This document shows positions 14,771 to 21,165 of a stretch of 25,418 nucleotides of DNA, one piece after another (position 1 is the first letter of the stretch; each line of letters opens with the position of its first letter). The stretch spans positions 1 to 25,418 of the forward strand of contig CAJPLH010000007.1 of the NCBI GenBank assembly GCA_905371275.1, given 5' to 3'. This stretch comes from Prevotellaceae bacterium. Its GTDB lineage: Bacteria; Bacteroidota; Bacteroidia; Bacteroidales; Bacteroidaceae. Both the position numbers and the translations under genes were made by a program. The notes beneath the pieces are model-generated. The model was not told where the DNA came from. It made no database searches and saw only the letters and a list, made by a program, of their open reading frames with translations.

Positions 14771-15640
14771 TTAAAGGTCTTCGTTGTCACCAATGGTGAG
14801 TTGCTGGAGGTCGTAGGAAGAACCATTGTAGACATTGAGGTCCACATTTCCAGAAATACCATTTACCTTGCCACGGTCGGTGAATTGCCAAAATTTCCAT
14901 TTTCCTTGGTAGGACAACTTTTTCACATAATAGTGCGCTATCCAAAAGTGGTAGCGGTTGAAGGAGGGAGAGTTGAGATATTTCTCTTTGAACTTCAGTC
15001 CAGTGTAGATGATGGGCGTGGTGTGGTAGTGCTTCTCCACGATGTTGAGCCATTCTGCCACCTCTCTGCGCAATTGTTCGGGAGAGAGTGAGCCACTGGT
15101 TTCCACATCTAGCACGGGAGCCAAATCTCCCGGTTCGAGATGTACTTGTTTGAGGTAGTGTTTGGCTTGTTCGTCGCCAGACACTTTGGGTGAAAAGAAA
15201 TGATAAGCTCCACGAATGAAGTCGTATTGACCGATTTGGTAGAAATTATCATTGAAATTTTTGTCCACGTGCTCTTTTCCTTCTGTTGCTTTGGCAATGA
15301 CAAAGCGAATGGGCTGTTGGTCGATTTTGGCGGCAGCCACTTTCTCCCAATTAATTTCGCTTTGGTAGCGACTGATGTCGATGCCGCGCACGGAATATTC
15401 ATCAGGGTATTTGGTGGAGCCGAAAAGCCCCTGCCAGAGGTTGGAGGTGGGGGCTACGATGTAATGATAGGTAACAAAAAGATAGACTCCAGCGGCGAGG
15501 AGCAGCCCAATCCAAAAGACACGTTTGTAGTTGTGTCCAAAGGAACGTTCAGCCCAGGTGAGCGCATTCTTTTTCTTCTTCGTCTTAGAAGTTGAAGTGC
15601 GCTTTCTCTTAGTTGATGTGGAGCGTTTCTGTTGAGTCAT
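14771..15640 (-). CDS. Membrane-anchored GH25 lysozyme-family glycosidase
   Basis: A 289-residue protein with a strongly basic, Lys/Thr/Ser-rich cytoplasmic N-terminus (residues 1-40), one membrane segment (about 41-60) and a GH25 domain from about 84 to the end. The catalytic pattern is present: GIDISRYQ (Asp88) at the start of the barrel and LDVE (Asp178/Glu180) at the strand carrying the acid/base in this family. RGAYHFFSP and WIAHYY / FWQFTDRG near the C-terminus are also typical. It should hydrolyse the beta-1,4 N-acetylmuramyl bond of peptidoglycan in the periplasm while tethered to the inner membrane, so a role in cell-wall remodelling is likely. I chose the ATG at 15640. An in-frame start at 15676 would lie inside the terminator hairpin of the upstream gene. 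Confidence 0.93.
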   Translation of the reverse strand: MTQQKRSTSTKRKRTSTSKTKKKKNALTWAERSFGHNYKRVFWIGLLLAAGVYLFVTYHYIVAPTSNLWQGLFGSTKYPDEYSVRGIDISRYQSEINWEKVAAAKIDQQPIRFVIAKATEGKEHVDKNFNDNFYQIGQYDFIRGAYHFFSPKVSGDEQAKHYLKQVHLEPGDLAPVLDVETSGSLSPEQLRREVAEWLNIVEKHYHTTPIIYTGLKFKEKYLNSPSFNRYHFWIAHYYVKKLSYQGKWKFWQFTDRGKVNGISGNVDLNVYNGSSYDLQQLTIGDNEDL

Positions 15641-15644
15641 GAGG

Positions 15645-15681
15645 AAAAAATAAGGGGTGCAAACTTGCGCTTGCACCCCTT
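15645..15681 (-). terminator. Terminator of pfp abutting the GH25 start
   Basis: On the minus strand AAGGGGTGCAA pairs perfectly with TTGCACCCCTT (15681-15671 with 15662-15652), 11 bp, across an 8-nt loop. It is followed by ATTTTTT. It lies 38 nt after the pfp stop, and its stem ends only 12 nt before the GH25 ATG. Confidence 0.85.
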
Positions 15682-15718
15682 GACTGTTTATGCTGTTATG
15701 CGATGATGCTTCCGCAGA

Positions 15719-17359
15719 TTATTTCGCTTGTTCGAGTGCAAGCGTCTTGGTGCATTGGTCGCAAACTTCTGTGGGTCCCCAGTATTGGATGGGGCCAGGG
15801 TAAACAAAGGCTGTTTGTTCAGCCCATGCTTCGCGTTGAGCAGCGAAAGCTTTGAAGGGAGCACCGTCGAGTTCTACGAGAGCCTTACGGATTACGGGCT
15901 TCATTTCGCCGTGACGACGTTCCATGTTCATCATCATGGTGATGGGCACACCGCCAGCCACCCATTCTGCAGCAGGTGCAGTGGTGTTCTTCACGATAGC
16001 CATGTAGCCGGTCTTGCCGTTTGCCACGAGTTGAGCTGCAGAAGCACCGAGTGCGTAGCAGTAGTCAGCGTCGAAGTTGGAAGGAGCTGCGCAACGACCT
16101 TCGTAACCGAAGAAGTGGTGGAGTGCAGCAAACTTGCCAGTGTACTTGCCTTCTTTCTTCCAAGCAGCGAGTTTTTCTGCCACCATTTCAGAGAGGAGCT
16201 TTTCAGTTTCGATGAGAGAAACTTGTACGTTGCCGTGGGGGTCGCGTTCAGCAGTGAGTTGCTTAGCCACACCTTCGGGGAGAGAAGCGTAGATGGCAGC
16301 GTTTTCAGCGGAAAGACGGCTGAGCACCCATGCACGTTGGTCGGCAGCTTCCACTTGAGCAGCTTCGGGAGTAGAGAGGAGGTCGTTGAGTTCAGCAATG
16401 AGCTTCTTCAAAGAAGGAATGAACTCGATGAGGCCTTCGGGAATGAGCACAGTACCGAAGTTGTTGCCTGCAGCAGCGCGCTTAGCCACTACTTCAGCGA
16501 TGTAGGTGACAACGTCGTCGAGGCTTTGTTCCTTAGCTTCCACTTCTTCAGAAATCAAGCACACGTTGGGTTGCACTTGGAGGGCGCACTCGAGAGCGAT
16601 GTGAGAGGCAGAGCGACCCATGAGCTTGATGAAGTGCCAGTATTTGCGAGCAGAGTTGGCGTCGCGTTGGATGTTACCAATCACTTCAGCGTAAGTCTTA
16701 CAAGCAGTGTCGAAACCGAAAGAAGTTTCGATTTGGTCGTTCTTCAAGTCACCGTCGATGGTTTTGGGGCAACCAATGACTTGTACACCATACTTTTGAG
16801 CTGCGTAGTATTCAGCGAGCACGCAAGCGTTGGTGTTAGAGTCGTCACCACCGATGATTACGATAGCGTTGAGACCGAGTTGGCGAATCACTTCCATACC
16901 CTTTTCGAACTGAGCCACTTCTTCGAGCTTCGTACGACCAGAACCAATCATATCGAAACCACCAGTGTTGCGGTATTCGTCGATGAGGGCATCGGTCATT
17001 TCGAGGTAGTTGTGATCAACCAAACCTCCAGGACCCATAAGGAAGCCGTAGAGTTTAGAATTGGGGTTTTGCTTCTTCAAGCCATCATAGAGACCGCAAA
17101 TCACGTTGTGACCGCCAGGAGCTTGACCACCAGAAAGGATGATACCGATGTTGATGGGAGCATATTCCTTCTTCTCGTCCGTGGGTTCGAAGTTTACCAA
17201 GGGCATACCGTAGGTGTTGGGGAAGAGGGCTTTGATTTCCTCTTGGTTGTCTACACTTTGGGTGGGTGCACCTTCTACGATTTTCACGTTACCGCGAAGA
17301 CCTGCGGGGAGTTTGGGCTGGTAGGCAGCACGAGCAATTTGCAATGCGCTTTTTTCCAT
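15719..17359 (-). CDS. pfp: Pyrophosphate--fructose-6-phosphate 1-phosphotransferase
   Basis: A 546-residue PPi-dependent phosphofructokinase that reversibly makes fructose 1,6-bisphosphate and Pi from fructose 6-phosphate and PPi. The donor-site motif is LSGGQAPGGHN (75-85), followed by IGGDDSNTN (169-177). The Asp in GGDDS, where ATP-dependent enzymes have Gly, marks use of PPi. PKTIDGDL (198-205) holds the catalytic Asp, and MGRSASHIALEC follows. The length of about 550 matches the long clade of PFPs, related to the plant enzymes. It is transcribed from its own promoter (17397-17427) and closed by the hairpin at 15645-15681. With PPDK in the same window it points to PPi-linked glycolysis. 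The ATG at 17359 fits the family N-terminus. Confidence 0.97.
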   Translation of the reverse strand: MEKSALQIARAAYQPKLPAGLRGNVKIVEGAPTQSVDNQEEIKALFPNTYGMPLVNFEPTDEKKEYAPINIGIILSGGQAPGGHNVICGLYDGLKKQNPNSKLYGFLMGPGGLVDHNYLEMTDALIDEYRNTGGFDMIGSGRTKLEEVAQFEKGMEVIRQLGLNAIVIIGGDDSNTNACVLAEYYAAQKYGVQVIGCPKTIDGDLKNDQIETSFGFDTACKTYAEVIGNIQRDANSARKYWHFIKLMGRSASHIALECALQVQPNVCLISEEVEAKEQSLDDVVTYIAEVVAKRAAAGNNFGTVLIPEGLIEFIPSLKKLIAELNDLLSTPEAAQVEAADQRAWVLSRLSAENAAIYASLPEGVAKQLTAERDPHGNVQVSLIETEKLLSEMVAEKLAAWKKEGKYTGKFAALHHFFGYEGRCAAPSNFDADYCYALGASAAQLVANGKTGYMAIVKNTTAPAAEWVAGGVPITMMMNMERRHGEMKPVIRKALVELDGAPFKAFAAQREAWAEQTAFVYPGPIQYWGPTEVCDQCTKTLALEQAK

Positions 17360-17396
17360 ATTGATTGTTAGATTGGAGTTTGAAATTATATTGCTA

Positions 17397-17427
17397 CAAA
17401 ATTACTTCTTTTCTCGCGAACTGACAA
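17397..17427 (-). promoter_or_regulatory. Promoter of pfp
   Basis: On the minus strand TAATTTTG (17404-17397) fits the -7 box TAnnTTTG, with TTG at 17427-17425 exactly 20 nt upstream. The predicted leader is about 30 nt. Confidence 0.75.
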
Positions 17428-17474
17428 GATTTCGCTTTGTTTTCTCACTTGATTTGGGTTTATTTTCTAATGGC

Positions 17475-18308
17475 TTATTGTGGGACTGAAATGCCTTGTT
17501 GTTGTGGAGCGGTTGGGGAAGAAGGGTGGTTGAGCTGCTCTGGTGTGAGATAGAAATCGGCACAAAGTTGTTGATATTGTGGGCTGCGCTGACCGTTTTC
17601 TTGCAAGATGAGCTGGTCGGTTTGGAGAAAATCGCCAATGATGGGCTGTGCTTCTGAGGGGGAACTGGGTTGCGTGTAATGGAGTTGAAAACGGAGGAGC
17701 ACACGTTTGGGAGATTTTCGCGCTACGGTGTGCACATCGGTTTGGTGGATGAGAGAAAAACCTGTGTCTTGTGCGCTGCGCACGAAGTGTTGTTGCGCTG
17801 ATTTGGGAAGAATGACCTGCAACCATCCCCCGCTTTTGAGGAGTTTTGCGCTCTGTTGGGTGAGGGCTTCAAAGGTGAGTCCGTGGTGGACGTGGCGGGC
17901 TTGTGCGCGCTGCTGGTTGGGAGAGAGGAGTGTCTCTTCAAAATAGGGGGGATTGCTCACAATGGCATCGAAGCTGGCTTGGGGACACCAATCTTCGGCA
18001 AGGAAATCGCCTTGCTTCACTTCCACTTGGGCGGAAAAGGGGGAGGAAGTGACGTTTTCGTGGGCTTGTTGGGCGGCAGCAACTTCCAACTCTAATGCAG
18101 TGATGTGAGTTTGCGGAAATCTTTGTGCCAACATCAGTGCAATGAGTCCACTTCCTGTGCCAACATCGAGTATCTTGAGGGGCGAAGTGGGGGCGCTGTC
18201 TGTGGAAGATGGGGGCATCTGGCACCAAGCTCCGAGGAGTACACCGTCAGTGCCTACTTTCATTGCGCAGCGGTCGTCGTGGATGGTGAATTGCTGAAAA
18301 CGAAACAT
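17475..18308 (-). CDS. trmN6: tRNA1(Val) A37 N6-methyltransferase (TrmN6/YfiC type)
   Basis: A 277-residue SAM-dependent methyltransferase predicted to methylate N6 of adenosine 37 in tRNA-Val. The N-terminal FRFQQFTIHDDRCAMKVGTD (abridged) motif with GVLLGAW is characteristic of the YfiC group. The SAM-binding motif LDVGTGSG is at 47-54, and the N6-adenine motif NPPY is at 119-122, followed by FEETLLSP. It is slightly longer than E. coli YfiC (245 residues) because of a Pro/Gln/Ser-rich C-terminal tail of about 20 residues. The gene lies upstream of pfp on the same strand, with pfp having its own promoter. The 5' leader (18309-18465) carries two inverted copies of the CTAAT-ACCGATT motif. 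Exact tRNA specificity is assumed from the family. Confidence 0.88.
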   Translation of the reverse strand: MFRFQQFTIHDDRCAMKVGTDGVLLGAWCQMPPSSTDSAPTSPLKILDVGTGSGLIALMLAQRFPQTHITALELEVAAAQQAHENVTSSPFSAQVEVKQGDFLAEDWCPQASFDAIVSNPPYFEETLLSPNQQRAQARHVHHGLTFEALTQQSAKLLKSGGWLQVILPKSAQQHFVRSAQDTGFSLIHQTDVHTVARKSPKRVLLRFQLHYTQPSSPSEAQPIIGDFLQTDQLILQENGQRSPQYQQLCADFYLTPEQLNHPSSPTAPQQQGISVPQ

Positions 18309-18332
18309 GGGGAGGACTTGTGGATAATCCCA

Positions 18333-18433
18333 AATTGGTCATTAGATTGGAATAGTGCTACTGTTAATGAGAGAGAGGACAGGAAGTTATCTTGTCAATA
18401 ACCAGGATCGCTATAATGGTCTAATTACCGATT
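18333..18433. repeat. Imperfect inverted repeat in the trmN6 leader
   Basis: AATTGGTCATTAGA (18333-18346) is the inverted partner of TCTAATTACCGATT (18420-18433): 12 of 14 positions are complementary, with about 73 nt between. Both belong to the TCTAATGACCGATT motif family that also occurs at 6219 and 23121. The 255-nt space between rplT and trmN6 otherwise holds only the rplT terminator and a weak -7-like CACCTTTG on the minus strand at 18465-18458. Confidence 0.5.
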
Positions 18434-18490
18434 GAGGTTGGTAGGATTATCAGTGAGCAAAGGTGTGTAATGAACGAGAATGCAACAAAA

Positions 18491-18521
18491 AAAGGCGACT
18501 TCTGTGTAGAAGCACGCCTTT
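18491..18521 (-). terminator. Terminator of the infC-rpmI-rplT transcript
   Basis: AAAGGCG (18491-18497) pairs with CGCCTTT (18515-18521), with an inner CTTCT/AGAAG stem. On the minus strand the stem is followed by a run of seven T. It lies 43 nt beyond the rplT stop. Confidence 0.88.
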
Positions 18522-18563
18522 CGATTGGATTGGGAATAGTTGATTGATTAGGCCAAGCCTGGC

Positions 18564-18908
18564 TTATTTTGCCTTCTCAACGATGGCTTTGAAAGCCTGA
18601 GGGTTGTTTACAGCGAGGTCGGCGAGCACCTTGCGGTTAATCTCGATGCCGGCCTTGTGAAGACCACCCATAAGTTGAGAATAGCTCAAACCTTCGAGGC
18701 GAGCCGCAGCGTTGATACGCTGAATCCAGAGAGCGCGGAAGTTGCGCTTCTTGTTGCGACGATCACGGAACGCATAGGTAAGACCTTTTTCCCAAGTGTT
18801 CTTGGCAACGGTCCACACGTTCTTGCGGGCACCGAAGTAACCGCGTGTGAGCTTGAGGATTCTCTTGCGCTTAGCGCGAGATGCGACATGATTTACTGAT
18901 CTTGGCAT
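18564..18908 (-). CDS. rplT: Ribosomal protein L20
   Basis: A 114-residue 50S subunit protein that binds 23S rRNA early in assembly. The whole length is recognisable: MPRSVNHVASRAKRKRILK at the start, RGYFGARKNVW, KNTWEKGLTYAFRDRRNKKR and the C-terminal globular part with GLHKAGIEINRKVLADLA. The basic extended N-terminal helix and normal length show an intact gene. It is the last gene of the infC-rpmI-rplT cluster, followed by a strong terminator. The 155-nt gap from rpmI is longer than usual for these partners. Confidence 0.99.
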   Translation of the reverse strand: MPRSVNHVASRAKRKRILKLTRGYFGARKNVWTVAKNTWEKGLTYAFRDRRNKKRNFRALWIQRINAAARLEGLSYSQLMGGLHKAGIEINRKVLADLAVNNPQAFKAIVEKAK

Positions 18909-19063
18909 AGTAATGTTGTTTTTGATTGCTGGCGGCTACGCGTTGTTGGCATTTGCAGTGATTGTGAGTTGCATTTGCTAGTTGTGCAGCGCTTTTGAGC
19001 CAGACATTCGATGAAATAAATGACTTTGGTAAGAGGTTTTGTGGATACAAAAACCAAAAGAGA

Positions 19064-19261
19064 TTAGCGCATGCAGAGCAATTCGCGAACTTGCTTTACG
19101 TCAGTGCTGTCAACGAGACCAACGTGTACGAGGTTACGCTTTTGCTTCTTAGTCTTCTTCGTGAGAATGTGACTGTGGAAAGCGTGCTTTCTCTTGATCT
19201 TACCGGTTCCGGTGAGGGCGAAACGCTTCTTAGCACCAGAATTAGTCTTTACTTTAGGCAT
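19064..19261 (-). CDS. rpmI: Ribosomal protein L35
   Basis: A 65-residue basic 50S subunit protein. MPKVKTNSGAKKRFALTGTG at the start and KRKHAFHSHILTKKTKKQKR are the family signature, and it ends in VRELLCMR. I chose the ATG at 19261 because the family starts with MPK; the open frame extends a further 18 codons upstream without similarity. It lies between infC and rplT as in most bacteria, but the spacer to infC is 323 nt and holds an inverted repeat and a tandem array. A small hairpin (GGTTTTGT with ACAAAAACC, 19035-19055) follows the stop. Confidence 0.98.
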   Translation of the reverse strand: MPKVKTNSGAKKRFALTGTGKIKRKHAFHSHILTKKTKKQKRNLVHVGLVDSTDVKQVRELLCMR

Positions 19262-19351
19262 TTGTTTGTGAATTAAATGATGAATAATGTGTGCGGTTGC
19301 GCATACCTGGCACAACGCGCGACGTATAATAAAGCAAACAAGGGTAAGCGC

Positions 19352-19402
19352 CTCGACGGATGCTTTTTAGTGATGTATGGAAACTGGGGTAGTTCCGTCG
19401 AG
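19352..19402. promoter_or_regulatory. Long-range inverted repeat in the infC-rpmI spacer
   Basis: CTCGACGGA (19352-19360) is the perfect reverse complement of TCCGTCGAG (19394-19402), 33 nt apart. It lies 90-140 nt before the rpmI start in the same transcript. In other bacteria L20 represses this operon by binding an mRNA structure in this neighbourhood, so a structured autoregulatory leader is a reasonable but unproven guess. I could not match it to the known L20 leader folds by eye. Confidence 0.4.
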
Positions 19403-19461
19403 AATGTCCTCTTGTCTGGATTATCCTGTGTGAGCTGACCTTGAGGAGGGGGGCTTCTTCT

Positions 19462-19568
19462 GATTCTTCAGATGAGGAGTTTTTCCTTCTTTTGATTCTT
19501 CAGATGAGGGTTTCCTTCTTTTGATTCTTCAGATGAGGGGTTTCCTTTTTCCGATTTCTCAGATGAGG
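19462..19568. repeat. Four-copy ~30-nt repeat just 3' of infC
   Basis: The core GATTCTTCAGATGAGG occurs at 19462-19477, 19494-19509 and 19523-19538, with a variant (GATTTCTCAGATGAGG) at 19553-19568. Periods are 32, 29 and 30 nt. The array begins 17 nt beyond the infC stop on the minus strand and precedes rpmI by about 200 nt. Periods that are not multiples of three argue against coding. Function unknown. Confidence 0.85.
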
Positions 19569-19584
19569 TTTTGTCCTCTTTAGA

Positions 19585-20262
19585 TTAGAAGTCTTCTCCT
19601 TCTACTTTGGGGCCAGTGTATTCGCGACGTTCCTTCACTTTGGGGGCTTTCTTGGCTGGTGCAGCTGTAGTTTCTGCTTCAGCTTCAACCTCGTGAGGGG
19701 TGTCGATTTCAATGTCTTCTTTGCGCACGGGGGCTTTTTTGGGCGAGATGTACATGGTCATTCGCTTGCCTTCGAGCACGGGCATTGACTCTACCTTACC
19801 GTATTCTTCCAAGTCGTTGGCAAAACGGAGGAGCAACACTTCGCCTTGCTCTTTGAAGAGGATGCTTCGGCCACGGAAGAACACGTATGCCTTGACTTTG
19901 TCGCCTTCGCTCAAGAAGCCTTTCGCGTGCTTGAGTTTGAAGTTGTAGTCGTGGTCGTCGGTTTGTGGACCGAAACGAATTTCTTTGACTTCCACCTTCA
20001 CTTGCTTGGCTTTGAGTTCCTTTTGGCGCTTCTTCTGTTGGTAGATGAATTTGGAGAAATCCACTAATCTACAAACAGGGGGTTCTGCGTTGGGGCTGAT
20101 TTCTACTAAATCGACGCCTTGTTGTTGCGCCATACGCAAGGCATCGCGCACGGGCATCACCACGCTATCACCTTCTTCAGGAATTACACGCACTTCTCGC
20201 GCACGAATTTGCTCGTTGACGCGATATTGCTGCTTGAGTTTATCGTTTTTATTGGGTCTCAA
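19585..20262 (-). CDS. infC: Translation initiation factor IF-3 (non-ATG start)
   Basis: About 225 residues. IF-3 binds the 30S subunit, keeps subunits apart and checks initiator tRNA and start codon. The N-domain is seen in YRVNEQIRAREVRVI, DLVEISPNAEPPVCRLVDF (abridged) and YQQKKRQKELKAKQ. The C-domain is seen in KEIRFGPQTDDHDYNFKLK (abridged), GDKVKAYVFFRGR and MPVLEGKRM. A tail of about 43 residues rich in Ala, Glu and Lys follows. No ATG precedes the conserved region. Candidates in frame are TTG at 20262 (used here) and ATT at 20274, the latter being the codon type used by E. coli infC for autoregulation. The gene heads the cluster; thrS, which often precedes it, is absent here. Confidence 0.95.
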   Translation of the reverse strand: MRPNKNDKLKQQYRVNEQIRAREVRVIPEEGDSVVMPVRDALRMAQQQGVDLVEISPNAEPPVCRLVDFSKFIYQQKKRQKELKAKQVKVEVKEIRFGPQTDDHDYNFKLKHAKGFLSEGDKVKAYVFFRGRSILFKEQGEVLLLRFANDLEEYGKVESMPVLEGKRMTMYISPKKAPVRKEDIEIDTPHEVEAEAETTAAPAKKAPKVKERREYTGPKVEGEDF

Positions 20263-20311
20263 ATGTCGATAAATTTGGGTTTGTAAATTAGAGAGTATAT
20301 TTATTGCGCTG

Positions 20312-20341
20312 CAAAAGTAAGCATTTTCTTGTAACTCACAA
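20312..20341 (-). promoter_or_regulatory. Promoter of infC
   Basis: On the minus strand TACTTTTG (20319-20312) is a -7 box, with TTG at 20341-20339, 19 nt upstream. It diverges from the DUF2147 promoter about 60 nt away. Confidence 0.75.
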
Positions 20342-20400
20342 AGTTTTCTCCTAAAAACATCGACTATTTTTCGCTTACTTCCATTTTATTGCGTTTCTTC

Positions 20401-20432
20401 TTGTGCTATTTATCGAATAAGTTGTAACTTTG
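20401..20432 (+). promoter_or_regulatory. Promoter of the DUF2147 gene
   Basis: TAACTTTG (20425-20432) matches the -7 box, with TTG at 20401-20403, 21 nt upstream. The predicted 5' leader to the ATG is about 120 nt. Confidence 0.78.
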
Positions 20433-20558
20433 CACAGAATTAAAGAAGGTGTGCAGAAAATTCTTGGTAACAGGATTCCGACACTTTACTCTCTACGCTG
20501 CATTTCTCTGTGGTTTAGTTCTGTATTTCACTCAACATTTCATTCAATATTTAGCTCT

Positions 20559-21002
20559 ATGAAACGATTACTCTCGTTTTTGTTTATGGCTTTCTTAGCC
20601 ACTTCGCTTACTCTCTCTGCGCAGTCTGCTGCTGACAAAATTGTCGGTTTGTATCACGTGGTGAAAGAGGGTCGTAATTCCAAAGTGAAAATCTTTAAGT
20701 ATGGCAATGGTTATCGTGCTCAGGTGGTTTGGCTCGAGAACATGAAAAACCCTGATGGTAGTCAGCGCACTGACCAAAAGAATCCTGATCCTAAGAAGCG
20801 CAACACGCCTTCTAATCAAATTGTTTTGGTGGACAAAGTGACGTTTGATGGTGATGACACGTGGGAGAATGGTGAAATTTATGATCCTACGAGCGGTAAG
20901 GTGTATCGTGTGGAAATGTATTTCGACAAACCTAATGTGCTCACGGTGAAGGGTAAACTTGGACCTTTCTTCAAGCGTATGTATTGGACGAAGATTCAAT
21001 AG
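20559..21002 (+). CDS. Secreted DUF2147-family protein
   Basis: A 147-residue protein with a clear signal peptide (MKRLLSFLFMAFLATSLTLS, cut near SAQ-SA). The mature part of about 125 residues matches the DUF2147 pattern: IVGLYHV near the start, KVKIFKYGNGYRAQVVWLE (abridged), a polar DPKKRNTPSN segment, GEIYDPTSGKVYRVEM and a C-terminal LGPFFKRMYWTKI. Members are small periplasmic or secreted beta-rich proteins of unknown biochemical function. I chose the ATG at 20559, because the sequence upstream in frame is promoter and leader. It is a single-gene unit with its own promoter and a 15-bp terminator. Function not established. Confidence 0.88.
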   Translation: MKRLLSFLFMAFLATSLTLSAQSAADKIVGLYHVVKEGRNSKVKIFKYGNGYRAQVVWLENMKNPDGSQRTDQKNPDPKKRNTPSNQIVLVDKVTFDGDDTWENGEIYDPTSGKVYRVEMYFDKPNVLTVKGKLGPFFKRMYWTKIQ

Positions 21003-21036
21003 TCTGCTCTAGATTGCTGTTTCTATCACTATATGT

Positions 21037-21075
21037 AAAAAGAGGATGCTTTCATTGTGGAAGCATCCTCTTTTT
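21037..21075 (+). terminator. Intrinsic terminator of the DUF2147 gene
   Basis: AAAAAGAGGATGCTT (21037-21051) pairs perfectly with AAGCATCCTCTTTTT (21061-21075), a 15-bp stem with a 9-nt loop and a T-run. The A-run on the left would also let it act on the minus strand. Confidence 0.93.
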
Positions 21076-21081
21076 TTGTTT

Positions 21082-21130
21082 CTAGAATTTCTAGTTTCTC
21101 TAGTTCTTCTAGTTGCTCTAGAATTTCTAG
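21082..21130. repeat. CTAG array with strict 9-nt period (6 units)
   Basis: CTAG occurs at 21082, 21091, 21100, 21109, 21118 and 21127, exactly every 9 nt, with variable five-base spacers (AATTT, TTTCT, TTCTT, TTGCT, AATTT). The spacers are pyrimidine-rich on the plus strand. The array lies directly behind the DUF2147 terminator and 36 nt before the end of the convergent glsB gene. It has the same architecture as the array at 1818-1884. In both, the pyrimidine-rich strand is the sense strand of the gene it follows. Confidence 0.9.
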
Positions 21131-21165
21131 GTTTTTTTCTTTTGGGGGGCGCTGTGTGGTGCAGC

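Noticed and set aside
15728..17371. A 547-codon plus-strand open frame opposite pfp
   Set aside because: It is the antisense shadow of a certain gene with strong codon bias; its translation is rich in Val, Ser and His with no domain.
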